Origin: Ancylostoma caninum
Taxonomy: Eukaryota; Nematoda; Chromadorea; Rhabditida; Ancylostomatidae
Length of the DNA stretch: 64,000 nucleotides
Reading direction: 5' to 3'
NCBI GenBank assembly: GCA_037903475.1
Contig: JBAJFG010000019.1
Location: 434,001 to 498,000 of the forward strand
Positions 35,641-47,841 of the stretch are shown one piece after another (positions within the stretch are counted from its first letter, which is position 1; each line of letters starts with the position of its first letter). The notes under the pieces were generated by a model, which had not been told where the DNA came from, did not search any database, and saw nothing but the letters and a program-made list of their open reading frames with translations. The position numbers and the translations under genes were made by a program.

Positions 35641-38600
35641 TCCCAGCGTTTTCTTAATTTTGGACGCGGGTACTCCTCTGTCGAAGCATCGCACCCATAT
35701 CCCGGCGAGTCCTCAATCCTGGTTGCCAGCACAAACTCATACCAGGTTGGGACTGGGGCATGCTCCACGTGCGGTTGAACGTCCCGTCCTGCCCACTTTC
35801 TTAACTCTTGCATCCTGCGTCCCTTTTTCAACGAGGTGCCACCTCAGGGCCCACCGGGCGGCAGCTCAGACTAGGTAGCTCAGGCACAAGCACATCGCCA
35901 TCATGTAGTGACGTCACATTTTCTTCTTGGTTTGGACCACTTTTGGGAAGCTGCGTAATGCCCGTGGTTGAGTCTTTGTGAATCGTGTGACTACCACTAC
36001 TTTCCCCTGTTTTCTATAATTCTGTCGCTTCCCGGGGTCAAAATATTGCTTTGCTTCCTCAGTTATGCAATATCCACCACGGCTTACCTGGCAAACAAGG
36101 TAAAGCACTGTGTGAAGCATCTACTTGTGAAGATTGTTAGAAGCAAACATTTGGGGCATCTCAGAAACTTTTTGGACTTTCCTATGGGTCCTGATCCCGA
36201 AGTTTACCTCTAACTCTTTTACAAATTTGCGAATCTTTTTCAAAGCTCCAAAGGACGCCTGGGAGGGAATCGCTTCCAGCAGAGGCTCCGCCTCTGGCGC
36301 GATCCCTCCCTCTTCTTTCCGCTTGTATGTGCGCTATAACTAATGAATTGTTGTCAACAGTATAGATCAACAGCCTTTTTTCACTTGGTCATCATTTTTG
36401 AGCAAGAAATTATGCTTTTCTGGAGACATTGAGCTCACTACTACTAATACCAAATACAAAGAGAACGACTGAACTATGTGCTTCAAACGCAAGACAACTA
36501 CAGCACAAAAACTTCGCAATTCTCAATGCATTCCAGCTTCCAAGAGCTGAATCTTTCACTACGAAGAGCGTAGCAACACTAATTCCACCAAACTCAAAAG
36601 TAAAAAAGTTAACATTTCATCCAAAACTATTTCTATTTTCTGTGCCTTCTCTTCATATCATCGAGTACAGTAACAATAAAAAAAAAAGGAAATTCAGGTT
36701 TCTCAGCTCGGAGGTGCTCAACAGTTTCAGGAGTTTATGCGGTTAACTTCCGCTTATTTGAGGATTCTGCAACAAAGGGGTGATGCCACATGAGAAGCTT
36801 TTAATCTCCTGCCTCTTTCTTGACTTCCTTCTGACTCCCGCTTTGATGTAGTGTTCATGCTCATCCTTTTCATGCACTACTCAGTATTCTGCTCTGCGTC
36901 TCGCTAGCGTTCGCACTGCCTATACATATAATAGGAGTGTGATAATAACGGAAATCAAACTCCCTCCAATGTTTTGGTGCTCTTGTTCTATCTACCTCTG
37001 ATTTTCCACCTTTTCTTAGGGCTCCTCTGAATCCGGAAAATCTCCGAGTTAGGGGTAAGTTGCGAAAATCCTATCTTCTTTTCCTATGCATTTTTTGGGC
37101 GGTTCAAAACCTCAAAGTTTTTCTTTTTCCCGATGAAAGTGAACCATTGAATCCAGGCGGTGAGCCGTAGTCATGAAACACGCTGTATAAAAAGGAGGCT
37201 TCGCTGTGAGCAATAGCGAGCTGCGATATAATTCCTGGGGATTATACATGGATGAAAGCTCAATTTCTCTTGCTCAAAACCGAAGTATTCAGCAGAATTC
37301 CCTTTAGTGCTGAGGCGATAGGTTTCAGTTTTCTCCTTTTCTGCTAGTAATCTTCTGGGTGCAATCTTTTTCTTTTCTGCTTCTTTTTTTTGCTCATTTA
37401 GGCGATTATGTTAGCTCCGTTGATGTGTTTTTACTAAGGTTGGCACGTCATTGTACTGTGGTAAACAAATAAATAAATAAATGGACATACTCGCGGCAGC
37501 GAGGCATACCCATCAAACAAGCGCCTTCTATGACTGGACGTTGATTTGAGAGTGACCAGCTGCTGAGGTTTTTAAATAATTTCTTAGTGCTATGAAGAAT
37601 ACCTTCGCTTTGCTATGAAAATGGTTCCGACAAATACTGTTCATTTGCGTGGACTGCGCTTGTTCCACAAAATAAATGGTAGAACTCTCCTTTTTGAGCT
37701 TTGAAACGAGCCAACTCGTCGAGACGTCGGTTGTTCGCAATCTCGTGATCCTTGTAAGCAAACTGTTTAGGGAATGATTGAATGAGAATTCTCAAAGTTT
37801 CGACCATTCATCTCGAAAAGTCACCCCATGACTCTCATTGATCGCTTTCCATTAATGATAGCTCTGATACCATGACCGCTTTGAGTGAAATGTAAGAATA
37901 ACAATGAAGCCGAAGTCTATGTGTATGATATGGACGTTTTGTTCTTTGATAAACCTTGCTTATAAAACGCAAATCAAACTACTCCAAAAGTCGTTGTTAA
38001 TTCCGCATTTGATTTCCCATTTTACACTTGTATGATGATTAACGTATCACGGACAACGTGATGCACATGGTGCATCACACCCTTCCGTTCCCATTTGGCC
38101 CCGTGATGCGAATGCTGCCTCACGCGAAATGTGCTCCTCATGTCCATAAAACGTTCCCCAGATGATGCAAATGGTGTATTATCAGGAATATACCCAAAGT
38201 GGCCACTCAAGCTCGCCATACAAAATTGTGCTCGTCCCGCAGTGTGTTAAATTGATGAAGAATCCATAGCTCTCCAGATTTTTCATTTGGGGAGACAGGT
38301 TTTATCTGTATTTTATTCTTGTTTTGCTCTGAACTACGGTCTTACTAAAGCGTCAAACAAGCAAATGAAACACCATCACGAATAGAAGTATGCATTGATA
38401 ACGACCTCCTTCACTGGAAGCAACTCCTTCACGAGGCGCCTTCATACTTCAATACAGCAGTGTTTTGCAGGCGACGTGGTTATTAATATGATATGATGAT
38501 CTCATTGATGGCACATTCCGTGAGCAGTCAAAACAACGCCGAACATACATCCGTCTCCGTGTTGAAGTTATCAGGATGTTGCAGGATGGGCGATAGTAGC

Positions 38601-39177
38601 ATCCTTTTCCTCCGTGTCCTGCCGTTCTGTCATAGCCACGATGTCTTCTACTGCAAGTCATTAAAAGCCAGCTACCGCGTCGCGCCCAACTGGTGGCTGT
38701 GTTTCGGGATGGCGTGACGTGGGATTTGCATCGCGCCGCTGCAGCACGCGTCACTACGCCTCCACGCTCATTGGTCTTCTTCACATGTGTGAACATCGCC
38801 TCAGCCATTGGTGGAGATTAATCTTCGAAATGTTATTTTCAGCGGCTTGCGACTAAAACACTGAAAAAGTGACGCTAAGCTGCAGCTTTCATCATCATCC
38901 CGCTTGTCTGTCATAACGTCAACAGTTAGTTATTCCCACTAAAATGCCATAAAACTCTTTTCTCGGAGGCTCATTATTTTTAAACCTAGTATTGCGGCCG
39001 TCATACAAACAAGCTCGAGTTCACTTCCATGTTCAATCTTTCTTCAGTCCAATCTACCACATATATTATACACACTCGTATATTATGATTCATTTCTCGA
39101 CGGTGGAGCCTAAGACGAACCTAAGTGACTGGAGTGCTCTCCAGTCTGCTAACACGACACAGTTCGCGAATAACATA
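35641..39177. other. Undetermined DNA
   Basis: 3.5 kb with no gene I can support. Inside are the strong hairpin at 36261-36310 and a short (AAAT)n run at about 37468-37481. The stretch 35640-35880 has TTGGACGCGGGTACTCC-type sequence that recalls the 59-bp minisatellite units but is too degenerate to assign. Confidence 0.35.
36261..36310. repeat. Strong imperfect hairpin
   Basis: GGGAGGGAATCGC pairs with GCGATCCCTCCC, and inside it CCAGCAGAGGC pairs with GCCTCTGG. The stem is over 20 bp with a 4-bp loop. It may be a small foldback element. Confidence 0.8.
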
Positions 39178-39375
39178 CAGGAAGCTCCAAATGTCCGCAG
39201 TCAAGAGGGCGTGGCCACGGCGCGGCTCCTTGATCAGACACAGGCGCTCTCTATGCTGCCTCTGGCTTCTCTGACTCTGCAGCCAACCACTGGCAGCATG
39301 CCGAGCGCCTGTGTCTCTGTCTAAAGCCGCGTCGTGGCCACGTCCCTCTTGACTGCGGACATTTGGAGCTTCCTG
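39178..39375. repeat. Foldback MITE, 198 bp
   Basis: It starts CAGGAAGCTCCAAATGTCCG and ends with the reverse complement. The arms of about 85 bp match almost throughout, including GTGGCCACG and CAGGCGCTC against GAGCGCCTG, around a centre of about 30 bp. TA precedes the left end. No coding capacity. Confidence 0.88.
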
Positions 39376-39418
39376 AATCTATCCGAGGACATCTTGAAAA
39401 AAAAAGTAACGAGTAAAG

Positions 39419-39600
39419 GATACCAGATATCCGTGGCATTTCAGAATGAGATATGCCTCCTTACATGAAGTTGACAATGCTGATCTTGAAAATGTTTTCG
39501 CGCCGCGCTCTATGTCACTGGGGAACCTTATCTGTGCATTATATATGTGCAGTTCTGCAGCAACCTACCTTAAAGGCAGGGGGCCACCTCGTTCTGCCTG
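39419..39600 (+). repeat. Dispersed repeat, left partner of an inverted pair
   Basis: GGATACCAGATATCCGTGGC and CATTTCAGAATGAGATATGC recur inverted at about 41095-41178. Identity is high for about 85 bp and then fades. Confidence 0.65.
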
Positions 39601-40599
39601 TTGGATTTACCATTAATCCTAGTCCTTCTCATCATGTAGATCCCTGGGATGTACATCAACAGGCACAGAAGCGACGAAATACCCATTTCTGAAAGGCACG
39701 AACTGGGTAAAAATTTGGAGCCCGGAGGCGGATCGCTCCAAGCTGTGCTGGCTGCCTGCCACGGCTGCCGCGTTGGTCAACGAGTCTTGGCGTGTTCATT
39801 CGATAAGATCAACGGTTTCACATGTCAACTCGGGTTGGCAAACTGTTACAGACCCCGTCCTGAAAGACGGGTTTATAGACCATTCTGAGACAATTTATGT
39901 ATATCTTGGAACCAGCGCGTCGAGTAGATGCAGAATCTGCTGTTAGCTGAACTACGAAGATGAGGTGGACCCCTGCCTTTAACCCCATATAGTGGGAGTT
40001 GCCTTGAAAAATGGGTGCAAGATTCTTGAACGACAGTCCAAATAATCCTGCATGCAAAATCTCAGCGAAAAATGCATCCCCATGGGTACAGAATTTCGCC
40101 TTGATCATTTATTACTAGTACTATTTGCAAGGGAACCATACTTCATTGAAGGCCTGACGTTAGGGGATGTACACTGCTTTGTGCTTCTCGAAACATTGAT
40201 TTCAAAGCTATTCTGATCTCGGTCCAGTCTTGTCTTCATAAGAGTTATGCCCGTTTTTCCAAACGCACGTAATGAGGAGGTACTCATAAATTGAGGCACA
40301 TACCTCTCGCAGACCAAGGTAGGTGTGGTACAGTGGTGTTTCGATCCTAATGGACATCTTCCCAGGTTCAATTCCCCTCAGAGCTCGGACTTTTGCATTT
40401 TTCTCCCACTTACTGTTTTCCTCTGAAAATCTGTTCTATGCAGTTTTATAAGCGTTTCTACTTATAATAAGATATTCTGAAAGCTTGGAAGCATTTTGAA
40501 CGATTCTCACTACCTCAACTTTGTTAAAAGTGGAACTGATGGCTGATGGACTCACGTGAGCCCAAATTTTCAAGGAATTCTTTTTTGCTGAAATTTTCC
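39601..40599. other. Undetermined DNA between inverted repeats
   Basis: No gene recognised. A tRNA-like B-box (GGTTCAATTCC) near 40364 lacks pairing acceptor arms. Confidence 0.35.
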
Positions 40600-41178
40600 A
40601 TAATAAGGTCATTTGAAGTGCTGAGCACGAATATAGTATCAATTCTGCGAAGTCGCTCTATTTTTATAGGTTACCGATAGAATTAAATTAAGTTACTGTA
40701 GAAATCGAATGAAATTGTCGAATACCGACATTAAAATGATAGTGCTGTGCAAAATGATGCTGATAATCGTAAACAGCGCCTAAAATTACCCCTCTGTGCA
40801 AAATTTGGATGGATTCTACTTGGCGTCTAAACTACTTTGTACCCAATGATCTTCCCCAGTGAGTGATAGTAGTAGCAAATGATCGAGGTGTAATAATCTA
40901 ACCTTAATTTTTGCTTTTTCTTCACTGAAATTTTACATACGGGTTTATTTGAACTGCTGATCGCGAATTCCGTATCCATTTTGCACAACAACGCTTACTT
41001 TGTGGAGCTACGGTGTTTGGATGCAGAAAATGCACGTTCGAATATACTGGACAGACAAGGTCATAACTTTTTTCGCAGTGGCATTGAGCAGTAGCGGGAA
41101 ACATATTCGAGATCATCATGGTCAACTTTATATGAGGAGGCATATCTCATTCTGAAATGCCCTAGACATCTGGTATCC
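40600..41178 (-). repeat. Dispersed repeat, right partner; pair of related units
   Basis: The right part (40990-41178) is the inverted partner of 39419-39600. Two related segments inside, near 40612 and 40948, carry a CATTTGAAGTGCTGAGCACG or TATTTGAACTGCTGATCGCG signature that also appears in the foldback at 56340 and in the Helitron repeat units. Confidence 0.55.
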
Positions 41179-41692
41179 TCCCCTCGTAAGTTGCAGACAA
41201 ATAATCTTCCTGGTTATAAGAAATCCTTTGAAAAGTTGGGGAAAGAAAAAGATTAGCACTGTTCGCTGTGAAATTTCGGGGCGCTGTAATCTAATCCCTC
41301 AAATGCATCCCAAATTTCCAAGACCAGCCAACTCGGGTCGAAAAGTTGGCTACACACCAGGAAAAGACAGCTCTTCGAAACACAACTAACAGAGAGCTTT
41401 CAATAAAAAAAGCGTCTCTCATGTTTCGATAACAGATTCACTCAGGGAACACAAGCAATAGAAATATTTGAGTATTCTAGCCAATATTTAGGGGAGGCGA
41501 ACATACAAAGAACCGAAACTAATTAAACATGTGGAATTTCGAGAATTTTTAGAAGTTCTTTTTTTTTGAAGGTCCGCCAAAATTCAGTACTTGATCCAGA
41601 TCGCATAATCTCCTTAGGCAGCATTTGTACCTATCGAGCCGCTTTCACGAAAACTAACCATCTCTTCTATGACTGGTTCTGAAAATCAAGTA
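41179..41692. other. Undetermined DNA before a mariner element
   Basis: About 500 bp without recognisable features. Confidence 0.4.
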
Positions 41693-42573
41693 TTAGGTAG
41701 GAAAGTCTTGAGCCGTTTTGGACTTTTTTGCGCTTTATTTTATTACTCAGCCCACAGTGGAATTTGCTCAACAATATAATAGCCACAGTCAGTCACTGCT
41801 GTGTCCCACCTAATGGGCCGGTCAGCGTTCCCCTTTCCCCTTCTCCCAGAACTGGGAAGACTGGAAGCCAAAGAAATCTCCGACCTCTGTTCCAACATGG
41901 TCAACTTTGGTGAATTTTTTCTTAGCCAGGAATGCCTCGAGGGGATGAAATAAGTGGCAGTCAGAAGTGTCAACGTCAGGAGAATACGGTAAGTGGGGAA
42001 GCGTGTCCCAACCCAGCTCCTCATATTTTTCAGGGTCCCTTAAGCAAAATGGGGCCTAGCGTCACCATGGTGTAGGTGTACAAAAAACTCGTCTTGGCCG
42101 TTTTTCTCAAACAGCATCCGCGACCTTCCGGAACTGGTTGGCGTATTTGTTACTGATGACCTTGTTTGTTTGCAGGAGTAACTTACAATACGACATTCCT
42201 GGCGAATTTCAGAGGTAGCAAAGGAAACACTTGTTTGGGTGGGGGTGCTATTTGGTGGATCTTCTGCTCGACGGAGCCACATGGCAAGATGTATGTTAGA
42301 ATCGTAGAGGACACAACTCTCATCTCCATAGGTATTCCAGAAACTCCTTTCGGTGTGGTCAATGAAGGAAAAACTGATCTTGGGTAGGAGGACCTCTTTT
42401 GGAATTGAAGTCGTAATTAAAGTTAGGAAAGCCAATTCGGCTATATATGCCTATTATGGAGAAGCCCCGAGTTTGTTCTACGATTACCACATGGTAGGTC
42501 ATGGGTACCGATCAATAACCAAAAGTTCTGGAACTTTCAAAAAAATCGGCTCAAGACTTTCTTACCACCCTAA
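41693..42573 (-). mobile_element. Degenerate mariner element, 881 bp, TA target
   Basis: The left end TTAGGTAGGAAAGTCTTGAG and the inverted right end TTAGGGTGGTAAGAAAGTCT form an indel-bearing TIR sharing GAAAGTCTTGAGCCG. TA at 41691-41692 and 42574-42575 is the target duplication. The interior encodes the C-terminal two thirds of a mariner transposase on the minus strand. Confidence 0.85.
41743..42435 (-). pseudogene. Mariner transposase, N-truncated and frameshifted
   Basis: Mariner transposase is a DD34D enzyme that cuts and pastes its own element at TA. The minus-strand frame shows the block DESCVLYDSNIHLAMWL (relatives have DExWVLYDN), then, after a frameshift and losses, LHHGDARPHFA near 42060. 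The canonical form of the last is HDNARPH; here the catalytic aspartate is glycine and the asparagine is aspartate. A stop follows at once, and then a shifted frame carries the remaining C-terminus, including DYIVE-like CGYYIVEQIPLW. The N-terminal helix-turn-helix domain is missing. Non-functional. Confidence 0.8.
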
Positions 42574-42900
42574 TATTTGCTCTTCTTCTTCTCTCTCTCT
42601 TTTTCAGTTTTAGTTCAAGTTGAAATATACGAAAGGCAAACACTCGAAATATACGCAAAACCTAGATCAGTGAAAGATCGCGAGTATTTCAAACTTCTGA
42701 GATATGACAGCGCAAGTGTTTCGTGATAGGTATATTCTCATCGAAAATCCCAAGATGCTGTGATTCAAAAAACATCTTCATGAAAGCACATTAGACATTC
42801 TCAACTTTGGTAATTCGTTTTAGTTTTGCAGGACTTCAGGCTTGCAAGAAGTACCCTGTGTTGGGTAGTACATATCTTACTCCTTCTTAATTGGCAGTTC

Positions 42901-43115
<215 letters not shown>

Positions 43116-43778
43116 CGTGCACGAGAACCAGCCATTAACGCTAGAAACCAGCGATCACCACGCTCAACGCTTCGAGTTATGTACGAAAATCTGGTAGATT
43201 TTGATTTTTACCTGGATCTACAGAGTTTCGGTCCACTTTTGTCATGTTCGGACATGTTAAGTTTTTTCAATAACCGAAAGTTGTTTACACTCCAGTTGGA
43301 ATGAGTGAGATAAGGGTATGATCATGAGTTCACATAAAAGGGGAGGGACGCTTAGGATGCATTTAGAAAGAAGAGAATGGCCAGACAGACGGGGAATGGC
43401 CCAAATGGTGGGTGCGCAGACAAGGATGCAAGAGGTCTAGAGTTTCAGACGCCGATGACGACATCGCCAGCGTCGTCATTGCGGACGCGAGGCCCTTTCT
43501 ATTGCAAGAATACAACGCACGTCGCATTCACCTCCGTGCGCTATTACTAGGTAACTCTTTGAGGCCGGTGCCGCTGAAGTCACCCCAAAAAATACCGATT
43601 TCCCCACACTGCATGACCGACATTCCTGACGTCGTCGTAGGCGTCTGAAACTCTGCGTTCAGCGATAGTGGTGCACCGGCACTCAGTAGCGAAGAGGATG
43701 TCACGAACGAGTCCATAGCTAGGGAAATGCTGCGCCGGAGCTAAGCAGTGCTTTAGATGTCGCTGGACGGGTCCACAT

Positions 43779-44928
43779 CAGGGCTGTGCGTTAGAAAAAT
43801 TTCAGATTTCGTTAATCCGTTAATTCGTTCGTTAGGCCAAAAATGGCCGTTACGCGTTAATGCGTTAATTCGTTAATCCGTTAATTTGTTAGGAGACAGA
43901 CTTCTGGATATTTTGATAAGTTTCATGAGCTGTAACAAGCAGTCAAGATCCCTGACTGATATTCAGAGCAGAAAAGCTGTAGATTCAACAAAAAATTGAA
44001 GCAAATGGTAACATTAGTTACTTCTAGTTCTGAAAAAAATGGTATAGCCAGATGAAAAGATTTAAAAATAATAGCTTCTCAGACTTAAAAATGATGGCTT
44101 TTCTTCAATGCCTACAGAAAACTAACACAGGCAATGGTCAGACGACTAAAAAAAAGACGAGTGATCTCTTCTCAGCAGCAGGTTTGTTAGTGAAAGAAGT
44201 GATAGAAATGCTTTCGGTTGGGAGTTGCGTTATTTTGCCTCACAATTTTCACAATAAATCTTTGGCAAGAGGAACAGATGAGAGCTCATAAGATCTTAGG
44301 CTTCATAGAGAAAGGAAGAGACTCAAAACACAAGGGGCGTAGGCCTACCTCAGAGTCCCAGTATGTTAAGATGCGAAAAAAAGTTTTTCCAAATTTCTAC
44401 AGCCAAGCTGGCTCTTAAATCCGACACAAACCTGCTGCTGAGAAGAGATGCTCGCACTTATTTGCCGGTGCGGAGAGGTGTTTACGTTTTGGTAAGAGGG
44501 AATTTCGTGGTGACAATATCGCTGCTGTAATGTTCAGAAAGATCACTCGAGAATGATGGCATATGCGCAGGGTATTCATCCACTTCCTAAAATAGTTGCA
44601 GGTTCATGAAAGTTCTCATTCGTATATCTATCTCCGACAATTACACAGCTACATCTGCCGCCGTGGCTTTAGTTCATGAAAGTTATGATGATGAGATTTC
44701 CATGAAAGCAGATTTTTCTTTGGGTGCCTGCAAATCATTTTACACAATCGTCGTTTATGAGAAAGTTGTATAGCGTGAGAAAAGTACGCATTCCAGATAC
44801 TATTTGGCCTTCTAACGAAATCGATTCTAACGGATTTTTGGGGTTTTTCGTTAATTCGTTACGTTAGGCAAAAAATGACCGTTACTCGTTAATGCGTTAA
44901 CTCGTTACGTTAGTAACGCACAGCCCTG
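43779..44928. mobile_element. hAT-type DNA transposon, 1150 bp, non-autonomous
   Basis: The ends are a perfect 15-bp inverted repeat, CAGGGCTGTGCGTTA and TAACGCACAGCCCTG. They are flanked by a perfect 8-bp direct repeat, GTCCACAT, at 43771-43778 and 44929-44936. The 8-bp duplication and the CAGGG start are hAT hallmarks. Subterminal regions are full of GTTAATNCGTTAATTCG direct repeats, likely transposase-binding sites. The interior holds short open frames (44052-44291, 44218-44418) that may be transposase scraps but show no catalytic or BED-finger motif I can identify. Confidence 0.92.
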
Positions 44929-45105
44929 GTCCACATCTGTGAGAGTGCTGCGCCAGCGCTAAAAGGGGAAATGTCGCTGGACTTGCGAGAGTGGTGGGCC
45001 GGCGCTCTGTGGAGGGAAACGTATACGCGAGTGAGAGGCGAGCGAAGCGAGCCCAGAAAAAGTCTGAGAGTCCGGCTATAGCCAGACGATCATGCGCTGG
45101 TGATT

Positions 45106-45979
45106 TATGAAGACACAGAAATATTCTTGCGTGCGTATTCTGAGTGAGACAAGATTTTTTCTTCAAAAATCACTCTACAACCCCGTAATCCACTATTAGT
45201 CCAGAATCAGTACCAATGATCTTTCCATATATACCACACACAGAGTGCCTACCCTTCTGACAGATGACTTTTCGCAATGATTTGAAAAATTTTGTCTTCA
45301 TCGCAATTTCTGGAGTTTTCGCAACCTTTGTTCAGCGACCCAAGAGCGTTCCAATAATTTGATTATAACAAGGATTCAGCCGGGTGACGCCGCAAATATC
45401 CTTCAATACACGATCCGCGGTAGTCAGTAAAACGTGTGCTGCATTTCTTCCCCCTTAACGTCATAAAACAGAGAAAGATAATTTCACAGCTCTGATCAAT
45501 TGCCTTTCACAGGGTGACCTTGAACTACTCGTGCGCCAAAACATTGACGCTGAAACCTTGCGGTAAATTGTCGTGAGTTCAGATTTCAAGAGCAGCTTAC
45601 AGACACTTTGCTGATTGACCGTCATTAAACAGTTTTCACAATTTTCTCTACCAGCGCGGACGCGGGGGTTTAGAAGCCTAAGGATGCCAATGCGCGATTC
45701 TAGGCAGACAAAACTAACATTCTATTTTGTGCCACTGTTCCAGCACAACAGATTCCTTCGTGTGCAAATTCTTGGTAACGGCTGTCTAATATCTGAATTG
45801 TGTTCTTCAAAACTGGTTCCCTGCACGGAATTTCATTAAATTTGACATAGGTTTATGAGTATATTTCGGCCACACTGTAAATTGCTGTGAGAACCAAAAA
45901 TATAGGGATACTTTCCAAATCAAATGCAGACGTAAGAGCTTCTTCCTGCTGTTTCACGTATTACCAAAGGCCTAACCAC
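45106..45979. other. Undetermined DNA
   Basis: No gene or repeat structure recognised. Confidence 0.4.
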
Positions 45980-46456
45980 GGAAGGATACTAGCGGGATCC
46001 GACAACTCATACTAAAGTGCATATTGACAAATGCAGTTTTCGATTCTGATCTCGAATCCGATTTCCTTATCTGCTGCGGAGCTCTCTATGAAGAGTTACG
46101 TGGCATGATCTCAGCTTGTTCAGAGCTGCCAAAATTTCGCTTTCTGGCTGTATTCTGCTGAAAGATCGTGGGAACTTATCTCGATCTAAGACAATTTTAG
46201 AAGCATTGACCAGTTACACTCAGCTGACAAGTTTGAGATGGTTTTCACGCACGAGTTCTTAAAAAATGCACATTTGCAGCGGAATATAGCTCGAAAGTTG
46301 GATTTGGTCGGAAGAGTTTAGCCGATATTATGCCAAGTAACTCTTTACAGAGAGCTCCGCAGCAGATAAAGATAACGGATTTGAGATCAGCATGAAAAAC
46401 TGCATAGGAGAGTGTACATTTCGTCACGTGTTGTCGGGCCCCTCTAGTATCCTTCC
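45980..46456. repeat. Foldback element, 477 bp
   Basis: The outer ends GGAAGGATACTAG and CTAGTATCCTTCC match perfectly. Arms of about 185 bp share CTGCTGCGGAGCTCTCT (right copy inverted) and many shorter blocks. The centre is about 90 bp. There is no transposase. The target duplication is unclear. Confidence 0.85.
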
Positions 46457-46903
46457 CTGGTAAGAGACGGTCTTCAGAAATACGTTCACTAAGTGAAATA
46501 AGGAAATAAAGAAACTAATAAATTCTAAACTTACCATCCTAGTTCTTTTTTGCGTTCCACATACATACACAGGGGCACGCACGAGTTCTTAAAAAAATGT
46601 TTTCGGAAATAGGTCTCATTTCCATGTCTCCGTCCACCCTTTCTTGGCCTTTCGTGCATACACTGCAAGAGCTTTACTTCCTCGTCGATTTCCCCATTTT
46701 GTTTTGTTTTGTTTCTCAAATTTTACAATTTTTCTTTATTGCAAACAACTAGTGTACTGAATCCACCTCTCCAGTTTTGAACTTTTCTTCTACGTTTCAC
46801 CTTACACTGACTGTGAGCATCTTTTTCGTCATCACCATGTTCCATACTTTTCTTATTCCTTTAAGATCCTTTCATCTTGGGGAAATGCCAAGTTACTAGA
46901 AAA
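46457..46903. other. Undetermined DNA
   Basis: No gene recognised. CACGAGTTCTTAAAAAA from the neighbouring foldback (46251) recurs at 46580, so a fragment of that repeat family may lie here. Confidence 0.35.
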
Positions 46904-47600
46904 CTAGCGCCCCTTCGGGAAGCTAGAAAGTGGGGTGGGGCCTGGGGAATGTGCAAAAGCTTCACACTTGCCAAATCCCTAGAAAATTGACAGAAGAAAG
47001 ACTAATAATTAAATGGAATAAATAAATATAATAATATGAGATATGAAATACTCAAATATGAAATCCTTCATATGAGTTGAGTATGAGTATAGTAAGTTCT
47101 TCATCGTAGGGCGTATTCGTGAGTTTTCCTCACTGCTTGGTCAACCCTTTCCGTCCGCGGGCCTGAATCCTCGCGTTCTCCACACCATAAGGCCACGGCG
47201 GGCCCTTCTCCCATATGAGGGCCCGCGTTCTGGCGTCTTCCTCACTGTTGGGAAGCGACGGATCCTTTCTCCATCAGCGGACCCCTATCCTGGGGTTCTC
47301 CATACCAGTGGGCTACGGTGGGCCCTTATTCCATCTGGGGGCCCGCATTTCGGCGTCTTCCTCACAGTTATGCTAAGCCGAACCCCTTCTGTGGGTGAAC
47401 TCTCACTCCAGCATTCTCCACACTATTGGACCAAACCGAGCCCATATCTTGGCGTTGTCTACCATTGGGCCACGGCGGGTCCTCCCTCCGTTGGTTAACC
47501 AGCCAGAACAAACGGATCCTAATGATGGCGCTGATGCTGATGTGCTCCACACTACTGGTCCACAGTGGGCTGGTTTTCCTGCTGCGTACATTGTGCAGCC
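46904..47600 (-). mobile_element. Helitron/Helentron-like 3' hairpin plus 60-bp minisatellite, copy A
   Basis: On the plus strand it opens with CTAGCGCCCCTTCGGGAAGC, a hairpin ending in CTAG, followed by AAAGTGGGGTGGGGCC. On the minus strand this is a terminal stem-loop with CTAG at the very end, as in Helitron-type elements. About 230 bp further in begins a tandem array of units near 60 bp with the theme CCATCNGCGGACCC..ATCCTGGCGTTCTCC. The inner boundary is uncertain; non-array DNA continues from 47600 to 47841. Confidence 0.6.
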
Positions 47601-47841
47601 TGAAAGCTTGTAAACGCTCTCTCACCCTATGCTGCGAGACCGCCAGCGAAGGTGATGAGATCACCATCCCGTGCATGCGGGAGAACCAGTACTGACGTAA
47701 CTGGCGAGTCCCGAAACGTGTCTGAGTCCCCAAAAATCGGCCATTTCGCCTCACAGTCTGCGCCTTAAGATTACCGGTGTATGTGAGTGCCGCCGCGTTA
47801 TTGGAACAATCTAGCTCCCTTACGGTGCCTTGTTTAATACA

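Noticed and set aside
40320..40390. tRNA-like sequence with B-box GGTTCAATTCC
   Set aside because: No pairing acceptor stem or anticodon arm could be drawn.
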